Shown in pieces: positions 1 to 5,559 of a stretch of 57,773 nucleotides of DNA (its first letter is position 1; the number at the start of each line of letters is the position of its first letter). Both the position numbers and the translations under genes were made by a program. Location: the NCBI GenBank assembly GCA_020148025.1, contig JAHCRH010000003.1, positions 1-57,773 on the forward strand. The letters are read 5' to 3'. Source of the DNA: Patescibacteria group bacterium. Lineage in GTDB: Bacteria; Patescibacteriota; Minisyncoccia; Minisyncoccales; JAHCRE01. The notes below the pieces were generated by a model. The model saw only the letters and a list, made by a program, of their open reading frames with translations, searched no databases and had not been told where the DNA came from.

Positions 1-2
1 GA

Positions 3-563
3 GTTTTTAAAAGAGGTTTTGACATTTTATTTTCCCTTTTTGGACTTTTAATTACTGCAATTTTGTTTCCTTTCATTGCTTTAGCAATCAAAATTGATTC
101 TCCAAGCCCTATGTTTTATTCCCAAAAAAGAGTAGGGAAGGATGGAAAAATCTTCACTATTTATAAATTCCGGACTATGAAAGCTGGTGCAGAAAAGGAA
201 GGTCCTCGGTGGGCTTCATCTGATGATCCTCGAATTACTCGAGTAGGAAAAGTTCTTAGAGCAATTTATATTGATGAATTCCCTCAATTTTATAACATTT
301 TAAAAGGAGACATCTCTTTTGTTGGGCCAAGGCCAGAAAGACCAGAATTTGTGAAGCAATTAAAAAAGAAAATTCCTTATTACGGTGTTCGCCATTTGGT
401 TAAACCTGGCTTTACCGGTTGGGCGCAAATTAACTATCATTACGGTGCCTCGGTAGAAGAGGCCAGAGAAAAACTTCAATACGATCTTTACTATATTAAA
501 AATCGTTCTTTCTTTTTGGATTTAGGAATTATTTTAAAAACCATTAAGATTATTTTTAAATAG
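3..563 (+). CDS. Undecaprenyl-phosphate sugar transferase, 5'-truncated
   Basis: Bacterial sugar transferase (WcaJ/WbaP C-terminal family), which transfers a sugar-1-phosphate from a nucleotide sugar to a membrane polyprenyl phosphate to start exopolysaccharide or glycan synthesis. The frame is open from position 3, so the start lies outside the window. Visible in order: KRGFD, a hydrophobic segment, the family motif YKFRTM, SSDDPRITRVG, DEFPQFYNIL and SFVGPRPE, then PGFTGWAQIN and a C-terminal YYIKNRSF block. These are the conserved catalytic-domain motifs. A TTG at 63 is an internal in-frame codon and not the real start. It is followed by a Wzz-like gene, which fits a polysaccharide cluster. 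The sugar donated cannot be read from the sequence. Confidence 0.9.
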   Translation, partial: VFKRGFDILFSLFGLLITAILFPFIALAIKIDSPSPMFYSQKRVGKDGKIFTIYKFRTMKAGAEKEGPRWASSDDPRITRVGKVLRAIYIDEFPQFYNILKGDISFVGPRPERPEFVKQLKKKIPYYGVRHLVKPGFTGWAQINYHYGASVEEAREKLQYDLYYIKNRSFFLDLGIILKTIKIIFK

Positions 564-607
564 GGTATTTCCCAGTGCTAAATTATTTGCTATAATAATA
601 AAAATAT

Positions 608-1351
608 ATGAATCAAGACTACAACCCACCCACCACCCTCCCGCCAGAGCGGGCCCCGGAAAAAATTCAACCAGAATATGAGGAAATAGATTTAATGGAT
701 TACGTGAAGGTGATACTTAAGAGAAAGCGATCAATTTGGGCTGTGTTTTTGGCAGCAGTGATAGCGGCTGGAGTTTTCAGTTGTGTTACGCCAAAATTTT
801 ATAAAATTGATACTTCTTTAGAAATAGGAAGGATAACAGGACAGGTGACAGAAGCTCCTTTTGAGGTAGTAGAACCACCTCAACAGTTGGTGGAGAAAAT
901 TAATAATGGTATTTATGGCTGGTTCCCAGGAATAAAAGTTAGCAATCCAACCAATACAAATTTGATAACAATTGAAGCAATTTCAAAAGAACCTCAAAAA
1001 ACTAAAAAGATTTTAGAGGAGATAAATGAATTAATTTTAGCTGAACATAACAACAAAATTAACTCTCAAAAGAATCTTTTAGAAAAAGAAATTGAGGAAT
1101 TGCAAGAAAAGATTGATTTTTTGATTTCCAAGGGTCAAGAAACAGCAATTCTTCAGCTGGAAATAAATAATCTTCAAAGACAAAAGGAAGCGCTTCAGCC
1201 CACCCAAGTAATAAGAGAACCCACCATTTCAGAAAAGCCGGTCAAACCAAAACCTGTCCTGAATATAGTTATAGCTGCTGTGTTGGGAATTTTTATTGGA
1301 ATATTTTTGGCTTTTTTCCAGGAGTGGTGGGAAAAAGCAAAAAAATCTTGA
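608..1351 (+). CDS. Wzz-like polysaccharide chain-length/co-polymerase protein
   Basis: Inner-membrane protein of the Wzz (chain-length determinant) type. It has a cytoplasmic N-terminus, a first membrane segment near residues 43-60, an extracytoplasmic region with a coiled-coil stretch (about 150-195) rich in E, L and K, and a second membrane segment near the C-terminus (about 220-238) followed by a short basic tail. This two-helix topology is typical of Wzz. There is no cytoplasmic tyrosine-kinase domain. It lies 45 bases after a sugar transferase, which supports a role in glycan length control. The N-terminal region carries a small GC-rich palindrome (CCCGC near 640, GCGGG near 649) that encodes part of PPERAPE, like palindromes found in other genes here. 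Confidence 0.75.
   Translation: MNQDYNPPTTLPPERAPEKIQPEYEEIDLMDYVKVILKRKRSIWAVFLAAVIAAGVFSCVTPKFYKIDTSLEIGRITGQVTEAPFEVVEPPQQLVEKINNGIYGWFPGIKVSNPTNTNLITIEAISKEPQKTKKILEEINELILAEHNNKINSQKNLLEKEIEELQEKIDFLISKGQETAILQLEINNLQRQKEALQPTQVIREPTISEKPVKPKPVLNIVIAAVLGIFIGIFLAFFQEWWEKAKKS
640..653. repeat. Short GC-rich palindrome inside the Wzz-like gene
   Basis: CCCGC and GCGGG arms around a CAGA loop, inside the N-terminal coding region. It shares the CCCGCCAGA edge with the larger palindrome in pheS at 13199. Confidence 0.5.
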
Positions 1352-1376
1352 CAAGGTTTTTAGAATTTGCTAATAT
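1348..1376 (+). promoter_or_regulatory. Sigma70-type promoter upstream of murB
   Basis: TTGACA at 1348-1353, a 17-base spacer, and TAATAT at 1371-1376. Transcription would start near 1383, well before murB at 1560, so the transcript begins with the hairpin region described next. Confidence 0.7.
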
Positions 1377-1382
1377 TAAATA

Positions 1383-1458
1383 GTGAGTGTGGCCCGAAAG
1401 GGCTCCATTCTAAAGTCGGTAAAAGATCTCACTCGAGCGAGATCTTTTACTTTTGGGA
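1383..1458 (+). ncRNA. Candidate small RNA or murB leader ending in a hairpin
   Basis: Starting at the predicted transcription start, the sequence holds a GGCCC-GAAA-GGGCT hairpin, then a 12-bp perfect stem (1419-1430 with 1439-1450, GTAAAAGATCTC and its complement), followed by TTTTGGG. The stem plus short T run resembles a weak terminator, which would make a transcript of about 75 nt. The 5' AGTGAG can also pair with CTCACT at 1428-1433, giving an alternative fold. It does not match an RNA family that I recognise. Confidence 0.35.
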
Positions 1459-1460
1459 AT

Positions 1461-1521
1461 AAAAAAGGCCGGGAGAGTTTACTCCTATTCTAAGTCTTTA
1501 GTGAGTGCTATCCTCCCGGCC
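1461..1521 (-). terminator. Hairpin with T run on the minus strand
   Basis: GGCCGGGAG at 1467-1475 pairs with CTCCCGGCC at 1513-1521 across a 37-base loop. Read on the minus strand it is followed by TTTTTTA, as in an intrinsic terminator, but no minus-strand gene is seen just upstream of it. On the plus strand it lies in the murB leader. Confidence 0.4.
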
Positions 1522-1559
1522 CAATTACATTTTAACATAGTTTTTGCTAAAATAAAATA

Positions 1560-2438
1560 ATGGACTTAAAAAAATTACTCTCTGGAGTCAAAAGAAACGT
1601 TTTGTTGAAGAACTACACAACTTTTAAGATTGGTGGTAAGGCTAGATATTTTTTTGTGGCAAAAACAAAAAAAGAAATAATCTCGGCAGTTTCAGCAGCC
1701 AAAAAATATAGTTTGCCATTTTTTATTTTGGGGAAAGGGAGTAATATTTTGGTTTCCGATGAAGAATACAAAGGATTAGTTATTAGGTTACAGGTTACAG
1801 GTTACAGGTTACAGGGGAATATGATTTATACAGAGGCTGGAACATTGTCAAGTCAGTTAGTTAATGTTGCTTTAAAAAATAATTTGACAGGTTTGGAATG
1901 GGCAATAGGAATTCCAGGAACGATTGGAGGGGCGATATGTGGAAACTCAGGGGCTTTTAGAAATTCAATGAAGGACGTTGTTAAAGGAGTGGAAGTTTAT
2001 GATGTAAAAAAAGAGAAAGTCAAAATTTTAAAAAACAAAGATTGTAGATTTAGCTATCGAGATAGTGTCTTCAAAAAAAAGAAAAATTTAATCATTCTGT
2101 CCGCAGAACTGAAATTTAAAAAAAGAAAAAAAACAGAAATCCAGAAAAAGATGAAAAAATATTTAGAACATCGGAAAAAAAATCAGCCTAATTTGCCTTC
2201 GGTAGGAAGTATTTTTAAAAATCCTCAAGGTTCTTCAGCTGGAGAATTAATCGAAAAATGTAATTTGAAAGGAAAAAAGATTGGCAAAGCTCAGATTTCA
2301 AAAAAACATGCAAATTTTATTTTAAATTTAGGTGGAGCTTCAGCCAACGATGTTAAAAAATTAATAAAATTAATAAAACAAAAAGTAAAAAGTAGTTTTG
2401 GAATAAAATTGGAAGAGGAAATACAGTATTTACCATAA
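1560..2438 (+). CDS. murB: UDP-N-acetylenolpyruvoylglucosamine reductase MurB
   Basis: Cytoplasmic flavoenzyme that reduces the enolpyruvyl group of UDP-GlcNAc-enolpyruvate with NADPH to give UDP-MurNAc, the second committed step of peptidoglycan synthesis. Visible motifs: GGKARYF near residue 23, GSNILVSD near 60, GIPGTIGGAICGNSGAF near 120 (FAD-binding), SYRDSVFK, and the catalytic-serine region PSVGSIFKNP near 215, then SAGELIEKC. The length (292) fits the short type II MurB. The FAD domain carries an in-frame heptamer array (AGGTTAC four times, 1785-1812) encoding a variable loop after GLVIRL. ATG at 1560 with no clear Shine-Dalgarno site, as in most housekeeping genes here. Confidence 0.96.
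   Translation: MDLKKLLSGVKRNVLLKNYTTFKIGGKARYFFVAKTKKEIISAVSAAKKYSLPFFILGKGSNILVSDEEYKGLVIRLQVTGYRLQGNMIYTEAGTLSSQLVNVALKNNLTGLEWAIGIPGTIGGAICGNSGAFRNSMKDVVKGVEVYDVKKEKVKILKNKDCRFSYRDSVFKKKKNLIILSAELKFKKRKKTEIQKKMKKYLEHRKKNQPNLPSVGSIFKNPQGSSAGELIEKCNLKGKKIGKAQISKKHANFILNLGGASANDVKKLIKLIKQKVKSSFGIKLEEEIQYLP
1785..1812. repeat. Heptamer tandem repeat inside murB
   Basis: Four exact copies of AGGTTAC, then AGG. It is read through in frame in murB and adds residues that other MurB proteins lack at this loop. Confidence 0.9.
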
Positions 2439-2466
2439 AATTTCTAATTTCTAATTTCTAATTTCT
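2439..2466. repeat. Heptamer tandem repeat just after murB
   Basis: Four exact copies of AATTTCT starting at the base after the murB stop codon. Confidence 0.9.
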
Positions 2467-2485
2467 AAAAATTACTTATTCACAC

Positions 2486-2518
2486 TTGACAAACTTTCTT
2501 AAAGTGAAAAAATAAAGT
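2486..2518 (+). promoter_or_regulatory. Possible promoter for the lysine-rich mini-genes
   Basis: A good TTGACA at 2486-2491 is followed by AT-rich sequence with only weak -10 candidates (AAAATA at 17-base spacing, TAAAGT at 21). It is the only promoter-like signal before the small ORFs at 2598 and 2687. Confidence 0.35.
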
Positions 2519-2597
2519 AATAAAAAAGTTTTTTAAAATTTTTGCAAATAGCGGTCGACTGTTTGCTCAAAATTTTTTAAATAATTTGCTCAAGTAA

Positions 2598-2657
2598 ATG
2601 GCAAAGAAAAAAACAAAAAAGAAAAAAGCAAAAAAGAGAAGAAGTTGCTGCAGATAA
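2598..2657 (+). CDS. 19-residue lysine-rich mini-protein (possible)
   Basis: An ATG-started ORF of 19 residues: MAKKK then alternating K, T, A and R, ending RRSCCR. Twelve or more residues are basic and two are cysteines. The next ORF begins 29 bases later and has the same composition, which argues that both may be real. No Shine-Dalgarno site is visible. Such peptides could bind nucleic acid or ribosomes, but this is inference. It may also be chance in A-rich sequence. Confidence 0.35.
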   Translation: MAKKKTKKKKAKKRRSCCR

Positions 2658-2686
2658 CCAATTTTATTATTTGAGCACCAATTTAA

Positions 2687-2788
2687 ATGGTTAAAAGAAG
2701 AAAAGCAAAGAAGAAAAAGAAAGCAAAGAAGAAAAAGAAGGCAAAGAAGAGAAAGAAGAGAAAGAAGAGAAAGAAGAGAAAGAGATAA
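2687..2788 (+). CDS. 33-residue lysine/arginine-repeat protein, histone H1-tail-like
   Basis: ATG at 2687 (MVKRRKAKK), ending at 2788. Apart from M, V and three A, every residue is K or R. It is arranged as AKKKKK repeats followed by RKK repeats, so at DNA level it is an AAG/AGA-rich array. It resembles the tail of bacterial histone H1-like proteins (HctA type), but there is no globular part. A strong terminator 10 bases downstream (2798-2908) makes this a self-contained unit with the mini-ORF before it. The function is unknown; nucleoid or RNA binding is plausible. Confidence 0.5.
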   Translation: MVKRRKAKKKKKAKKKKKAKKRKKRKKRKKRKR

Positions 2789-2797
2789 AGCTTTCTT

Positions 2798-2908
2798 ACC
2801 CCGCCTCTTAAGCTCGTGGGAAAACTTGTAAAATTTCTAAAACAAGAAATAGTTTAGTTCAAATTAAATATTTCAATGAGCACAGGAGGCGGGGTCTTGT
2901 TTTTTTTA
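2798..2908 (+). terminator. Long branched hairpin terminator
   Basis: ACCCCGCCTC (2798-2807) pairs with GAGGCGGGGT (2886-2895) and is followed by CTTG and a run of nine T. The 78-base interior can form a further hairpin (CTTGT with ACAAG). This holds most of the gap between 2788 and the hpf leader. The large loop is unusual for a simple terminator. Confidence 0.7.
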
Positions 2909-2960
2909 AATAACTTTGTTAATATTTAGAGATATTAACATTTTTTTTATGAAAATTATT

Positions 2961-3093
2961 ATAAAAACTAAAAGTCGCGGCACGCGACGGTCGCTTCCGC
3001 GACCGCGCTAACACCGCTCCTTAAAACCCCTCGGTTTTAATCTTTCCGCCACGGGAAAACACTCAGTTTTCCCGACCCCTTTCTAATTTTTAT
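2961..3093 (+). promoter_or_regulatory. Structured leader of hpf, copy 1 (start-mimic leader)
   Basis: Four hairpins in order: GTCGCG/CGCGAC (2974-2988), GGTCGC/GCGACC (2989-3004), TTAAAACC/GGTTTTAA with a 4-nt loop (3021-3040), and CGGGAAAAC/GTTTTCCCG (3052-3074). An outer stem joins ATAAAAACTA (2961-2970) with TAATTTTTAT (3084-3093), 9 of 10 paired. The true start codon follows 4 bases later with no Shine-Dalgarno site between. Bases 2949-2974 repeat the first 26 bases of hpf (22 identical). A second copy lies before nusG at 18774, with compensating changes in the stems. I do not recognise it as a known Rfam family. Confidence 0.8.
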
Positions 3094-3097
3094 TTTT

Positions 3098-3544
3098 ATG
3101 AAAATCGTCATAAAAACTAAAAACGTAGAATTAACCCAAGCTCTTAAAAAATATATTCAAGAAAAATTCAATTCACTTGAAAAATTTTTGCAAATTTTTC
3201 AAGAAGAAAAATATTTTAATCATTTCTTTGGAAAGGGAAAACCAAGAGTTGAGCTCTGGGTAGAGATCGGGAAGGAAACTTTACATCATCAAAAAGGACC
3301 ATTCTTTTGGGCAGAATGCCAGATGAGATTTCCTGGCAAAAGTCTGAGGGCAACTGCTCGTTTAAAGGATTTAAAGTTAGCAATAGTTGAAGTCAAAGAC
3401 GAATTACAGCGACAACTAAAAAAATACAAAGAAAAAATAACAACTAAAGATAAAAGAAAACAAAGAGTTTTTAAAAAGACATTGAAGATTTCTCCCTCAG
3501 CCAGGTTTTATAGAAAAGGGAGGATAAGAGAAGAAGGGGTTTAA
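3098..3544 (+). CDS. hpf: Ribosome hibernation promoting factor (HPF/RaiA, S30AE family)
   Basis: Ribosome-associated protein that binds the 30S decoding centre in starvation and blocks translation. The S30AE fold is visible as the opening KIVIKTKNVELTQALKKYIQEK (split here: KIVIKTKNVE, then LTQALKKYIQEK), the central VELWVEIGKETLHH, and the long helix LKLAIVEVKDELQRQLKKYK. A basic tail of about 45 residues follows, instead of the long C-terminal dimer domain of long HPF. ATG at 3098 lies 4 bases after the structured leader, so translation is probably controlled by that leader. The next gene starts 5 bases after the stop, suggesting co-transcription with the polyamine genes. Confidence 0.85.
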   Translation: MKIVIKTKNVELTQALKKYIQEKFNSLEKFLQIFQEEKYFNHFFGKGKPRVELWVEIGKETLHHQKGPFFWAECQMRFPGKSLRATARLKDLKLAIVEVKDELQRQLKKYKEKITTKDKRKQRVFKKTLKISPSARFYRKGRIREEGV

Positions 3545-3549
3545 ATAAA

Positions 3550-3921
3550 ATGAAAAAAGTCAAAAATAAAAGAACTTATGGGAAAGAATTGATTATGGAT
3601 TTGTTTGATTGCGACCCCAAAATTATTCGTTCTAAGAAAAAAATTTTGGAATACTCAAATCGGCTTTGTGATTTGATAAAAGTTAAGAAGTATGGTAAGC
3701 CAATTATAGAAAGATTTGGTTTTGGAAAAGATTTTACTGCTGGTTTCTCTTTAGTTCAACTGATAGAGTCAAGCTCTGTTACCTGCCATTTTTCTGAACT
3801 CTGGAATAGAGCTTTCATTAATATTTTTTCTTGTAAACTATTTAACGACAAAAAGGCGACAGACTTTACAAAAAAATTTTTTAATGCTAAAAGGATAAAA
3901 AATAGAGTAATTATTAGATAA
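3550..3921 (+). CDS. SpeD-family protein, possible pyruvoyl-dependent amino acid decarboxylase
   Basis: A 123-residue member of the AdoMet decarboxylase (SpeD) family. It opens YGKELIMDLFDCDP and has the processing-site region IESSSVTCHFSE (about 72-83), then INIFSCK (about 91-96), which aligns with AESHIALHAWPE and IDIFTCG in the speD gene that follows. In SpeD the E-S bond is cut and the serine becomes the pyruvoyl group; E-S is kept here. The substrate-side residues differ (SVTCHFSE against HIALHAWPE). SpeD homologues changed into ornithine or arginine decarboxylases have been described; a copy beside speD and speE would supply putrescine. That substrate is inference. Confidence 0.7.
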   Translation: MKKVKNKRTYGKELIMDLFDCDPKIIRSKKKILEYSNRLCDLIKVKKYGKPIIERFGFGKDFTAGFSLVQLIESSSVTCHFSELWNRAFINIFSCKLFNDKKATDFTKKFFNAKRIKNRVIIR

Positions 3922-3927
3922 TCGCAG

Positions 3928-4080
3928 CAATCGCTTTTTTCTCTCTTTGTTTTTTCTTGATGGAGTTAATAAAAACTTTATCAAGATCGTTTTAAAAGCC
4001 TGAAGCTTTTAAAGCAGTTCCGTTTCTATCTAAATTAAGGAGAGCGGAACGCTCCACAAAGCTGTGGGGTAAAGCGATTG
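3928..4080 (+). promoter_or_regulatory. Structured leader of speD, candidate riboswitch
   Basis: An outer 10-bp perfect stem (CAATCGCTTT 3928-3937 with AAAGCGATTG 4071-4080) encloses four hairpins: CTTGAT/ATCAAG (3956-3985), an 11-bp stem with loop CTGAA (3989-4015), GTTCCG/CGGAAC (4017-4050), and CTCCACA/TGTGGGG with loop AAGC (4052-4069). The Shine-Dalgarno GGGAG (4083-4087) starts two bases after the outer stem, so folding could control ribosome access. A five-way junction ahead of an AdoMet decarboxylase suggests sensing of a polyamine, AdoMet or a related compound. It does not match the SAM riboswitch classes that I know. Confidence 0.65.
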
Positions 4081-4089
4081 TAGGGAGAT

Positions 4090-4488
4090 ATGGTCCAGAA
4101 AACAAAGAGATCCAGAAAATGGATCCTGACCAAAGAAACAAATTTAAATTACGCTGGCATTCACTTGATTGCCGAATTTTGGAATGGAAAAATTATTGAA
4201 AATCCAAAAGAGATTGAGAATATTTTAGTTGAGGCGGTAAAGAAATCCAAGAATACTCCTTTACAAGTGGCAATTCAAAAATTTTCACCTCAGGGAATAA
4301 CTGGGGTTGTTTTATTGGCCGAATCCCATATTGCCTTACACGCCTGGCCGGAAATAAATTATCTAGCGATCGATATTTTTACCTGCGGAGACAAAGCCAT
4401 GCCCCACAAAGCCCTCGAATATTTAAAAAAGAAATTCCAACCCAAAAAAATTAAAGTTCAGGAAATAAAAAGAGGACTGGCGTCATGA
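4090..4488 (+). CDS. speD: S-adenosylmethionine decarboxylase proenzyme SpeD
   Basis: Pyruvoyl enzyme that decarboxylates AdoMet to give the aminopropyl donor for spermidine. It has the class 1B motif AESHIALHAWPE (about 77-88), where the serine after the glutamate becomes the pyruvoyl group, and the catalytic cysteine in DIFTCG (about 95-100). Length 132 is normal for the short bacterial/archaeal type. It has a clear Shine-Dalgarno site (GGGAG, 3 bases before ATG... spacing short) next to the structured leader. Its last codons overlap the speE start (ATGA, 4485), so the two are translationally coupled. Confidence 0.95.
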   Translation: MVQKTKRSRKWILTKETNLNYAGIHLIAEFWNGKIIENPKEIENILVEAVKKSKNTPLQVAIQKFSPQGITGVVLLAESHIALHAWPEINYLAIDIFTCGDKAMPHKALEYLKKKFQPKKIKVQEIKRGLAS

Positions 4489-5441
4489 ACCCCGTTAAAA
4501 ATCGAAAAAAACAAAAAAGAGAAAGCTTAAATCCGCGTATTTCTAACGGGGTGAAGAAAAATTTCTGGATTTTTAAAAAAAATCAATGGTTTTTTGAAGA
4601 AGAAGTACCTTTTGATGAATCTGAGATTGTGATTGGGATAAAAGTAAAGAGAAGATTATATTCTGTTAAATCTCCTTATCAAAAAATTGAGTTTTTTGAT
4701 ACTTCTGGTTTTGGTAGGATTTTAGTTTTGGATGGAATTTTGCAGACCTCTGAAAAAGACGAATTTATCTATCATGAAATGCTCTGTCAAGTTCCAATGT
4801 TTTACCATCCTAATCCTCAAAAAGTTTTAATTATTGGAGGAGGAGACGGAGGGGCATTGGAAGAGGTCTTGAAACATCCGGTAGAAAAAGTCTGGGTGGT
4901 GGAAATTGATGAAAAAGTAATTCGATATTGTAAAAAATATCTTTCCTCGATTTCTAAAAAAGCTTTTGAAGATAAAAGGGCAGAGATTATTATTGGGGAT
5001 GGTAAAAAGTTCATAAAAAAATACAAAAATTTTTTTGATATAATAATCCTTGATCTTTCAGATCCCTTAGGTCCAGCTAAAGATCTTATCAGTTTGAAGT
5101 TTTATAAAGATGTTAAGAGATCTCTGAAAGAAAGAGGAGTGGTTTCTATTCAAAGCGGGTCTTTAACTTGTCAGCCAAAGCTAGTGGCAATTATTTACAA
5201 AAGAATGAAAAATATTTTCCCTTATGTTAAAATTCATCGAGCTGTTATTCCTTCTTATCAAGCTGGAGAGTATAGTTTTACAGTAGCATCCAAGCTTAAT
5301 TTAAATTACAGTTTAGCTGCCAAAAAAAAGTTAGAAAAAAGATTTAAAAAACTAAAATTTAGTCTTCGATACTGGTCTCCTGAAATTCATTTTTCTTCAG
5401 CAATTTTACCAAAAAATTTACAGAAAAAGATTGAAAAGTAA
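4485..5441 (+). CDS. speE: Spermidine synthase SpeE
   Basis: Aminopropyltransferase that joins the propylamine of decarboxylated AdoMet to putrescine. Rossmann methyltransferase-like fold with IIGGGDGGALEEVLKH (about 108-123), VVEIDEKVI, IIIGDGKKF, the catalytic ILDLSDPLGPA (about 188-198), and SLKFY. Length 318 is 30-40 more than usual because of an N-terminal tail (about 1-32). The start of this tail is coded by a 62-bp palindrome (4490-4551) and reads NPVKN ... ISNGVKKN, a pattern I associate with mobile palindromes in other Parcubacteria proteins. The start overlaps speD by 4 bases. Confidence 0.95.
   Translation: MNPVKNRKKQKRESLNPRISNGVKKNFWIFKKNQWFFEEEVPFDESEIVIGIKVKRRLYSVKSPYQKIEFFDTSGFGRILVLDGILQTSEKDEFIYHEMLCQVPMFYHPNPQKVLIIGGGDGGALEEVLKHPVEKVWVVEIDEKVIRYCKKYLSSISKKAFEDKRAEIIIGDGKKFIKKYKNFFDIIILDLSDPLGPAKDLISLKFYKDVKRSLKERGVVSIQSGSLTCQPKLVAIIYKRMKNIFPYVKIHRAVIPSYQAGEYSFTVASKLNLNYSLAAKKKLEKRFKKLKFSLRYWSPEIHFSSAILPKNLQKKIEK
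4490..4551. repeat. Palindromic element in the speE N-terminus
   Basis: CCCCGTTA (4490-4497) and TAACGGGG (4544-4551) are the ends of an imperfect palindrome read in frame as a basic tail with NPVKN and ISNGV at its edges. Confidence 0.7.
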
Positions 5442-5463
5442 TTATTCCTTATTCTAATTTTTA

Positions 5464-5490
5464 AAAACAGCCAAAGTGGCCGTTTTTTCT
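5464..5490 (+). terminator. Terminator after speE
   Basis: AAAAC-A-GCCA, loop AAG, TGGC-C-GTTTT followed by TTCTTTT. It ends the hpf-polyamine transcript. Confidence 0.7.
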
Positions 5491-5559
5491 TTTAAAAAAG
5501 CTAAATTTTCTGTATAATTTAAGCAAAGCAAAAATTATAAAGCATAATTAAGATTTAAT

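Noticed and set aside
2949-3011. The decoy ATG before hpf as a real upstream ORF (20 codons)
   Set aside because: The reading frame is not kept in the nusG copy (different length of hairpin 2), so a conserved peptide is unlikely. Initiation at the decoy without a conserved product remains possible.
2961-3093. The leader as a self-splicing intron or known ribozyme
   Set aside because: No group I/II core or known small-ribozyme core was recognised, and splicing would not be needed because a full start follows. RT-PCR could still test it.
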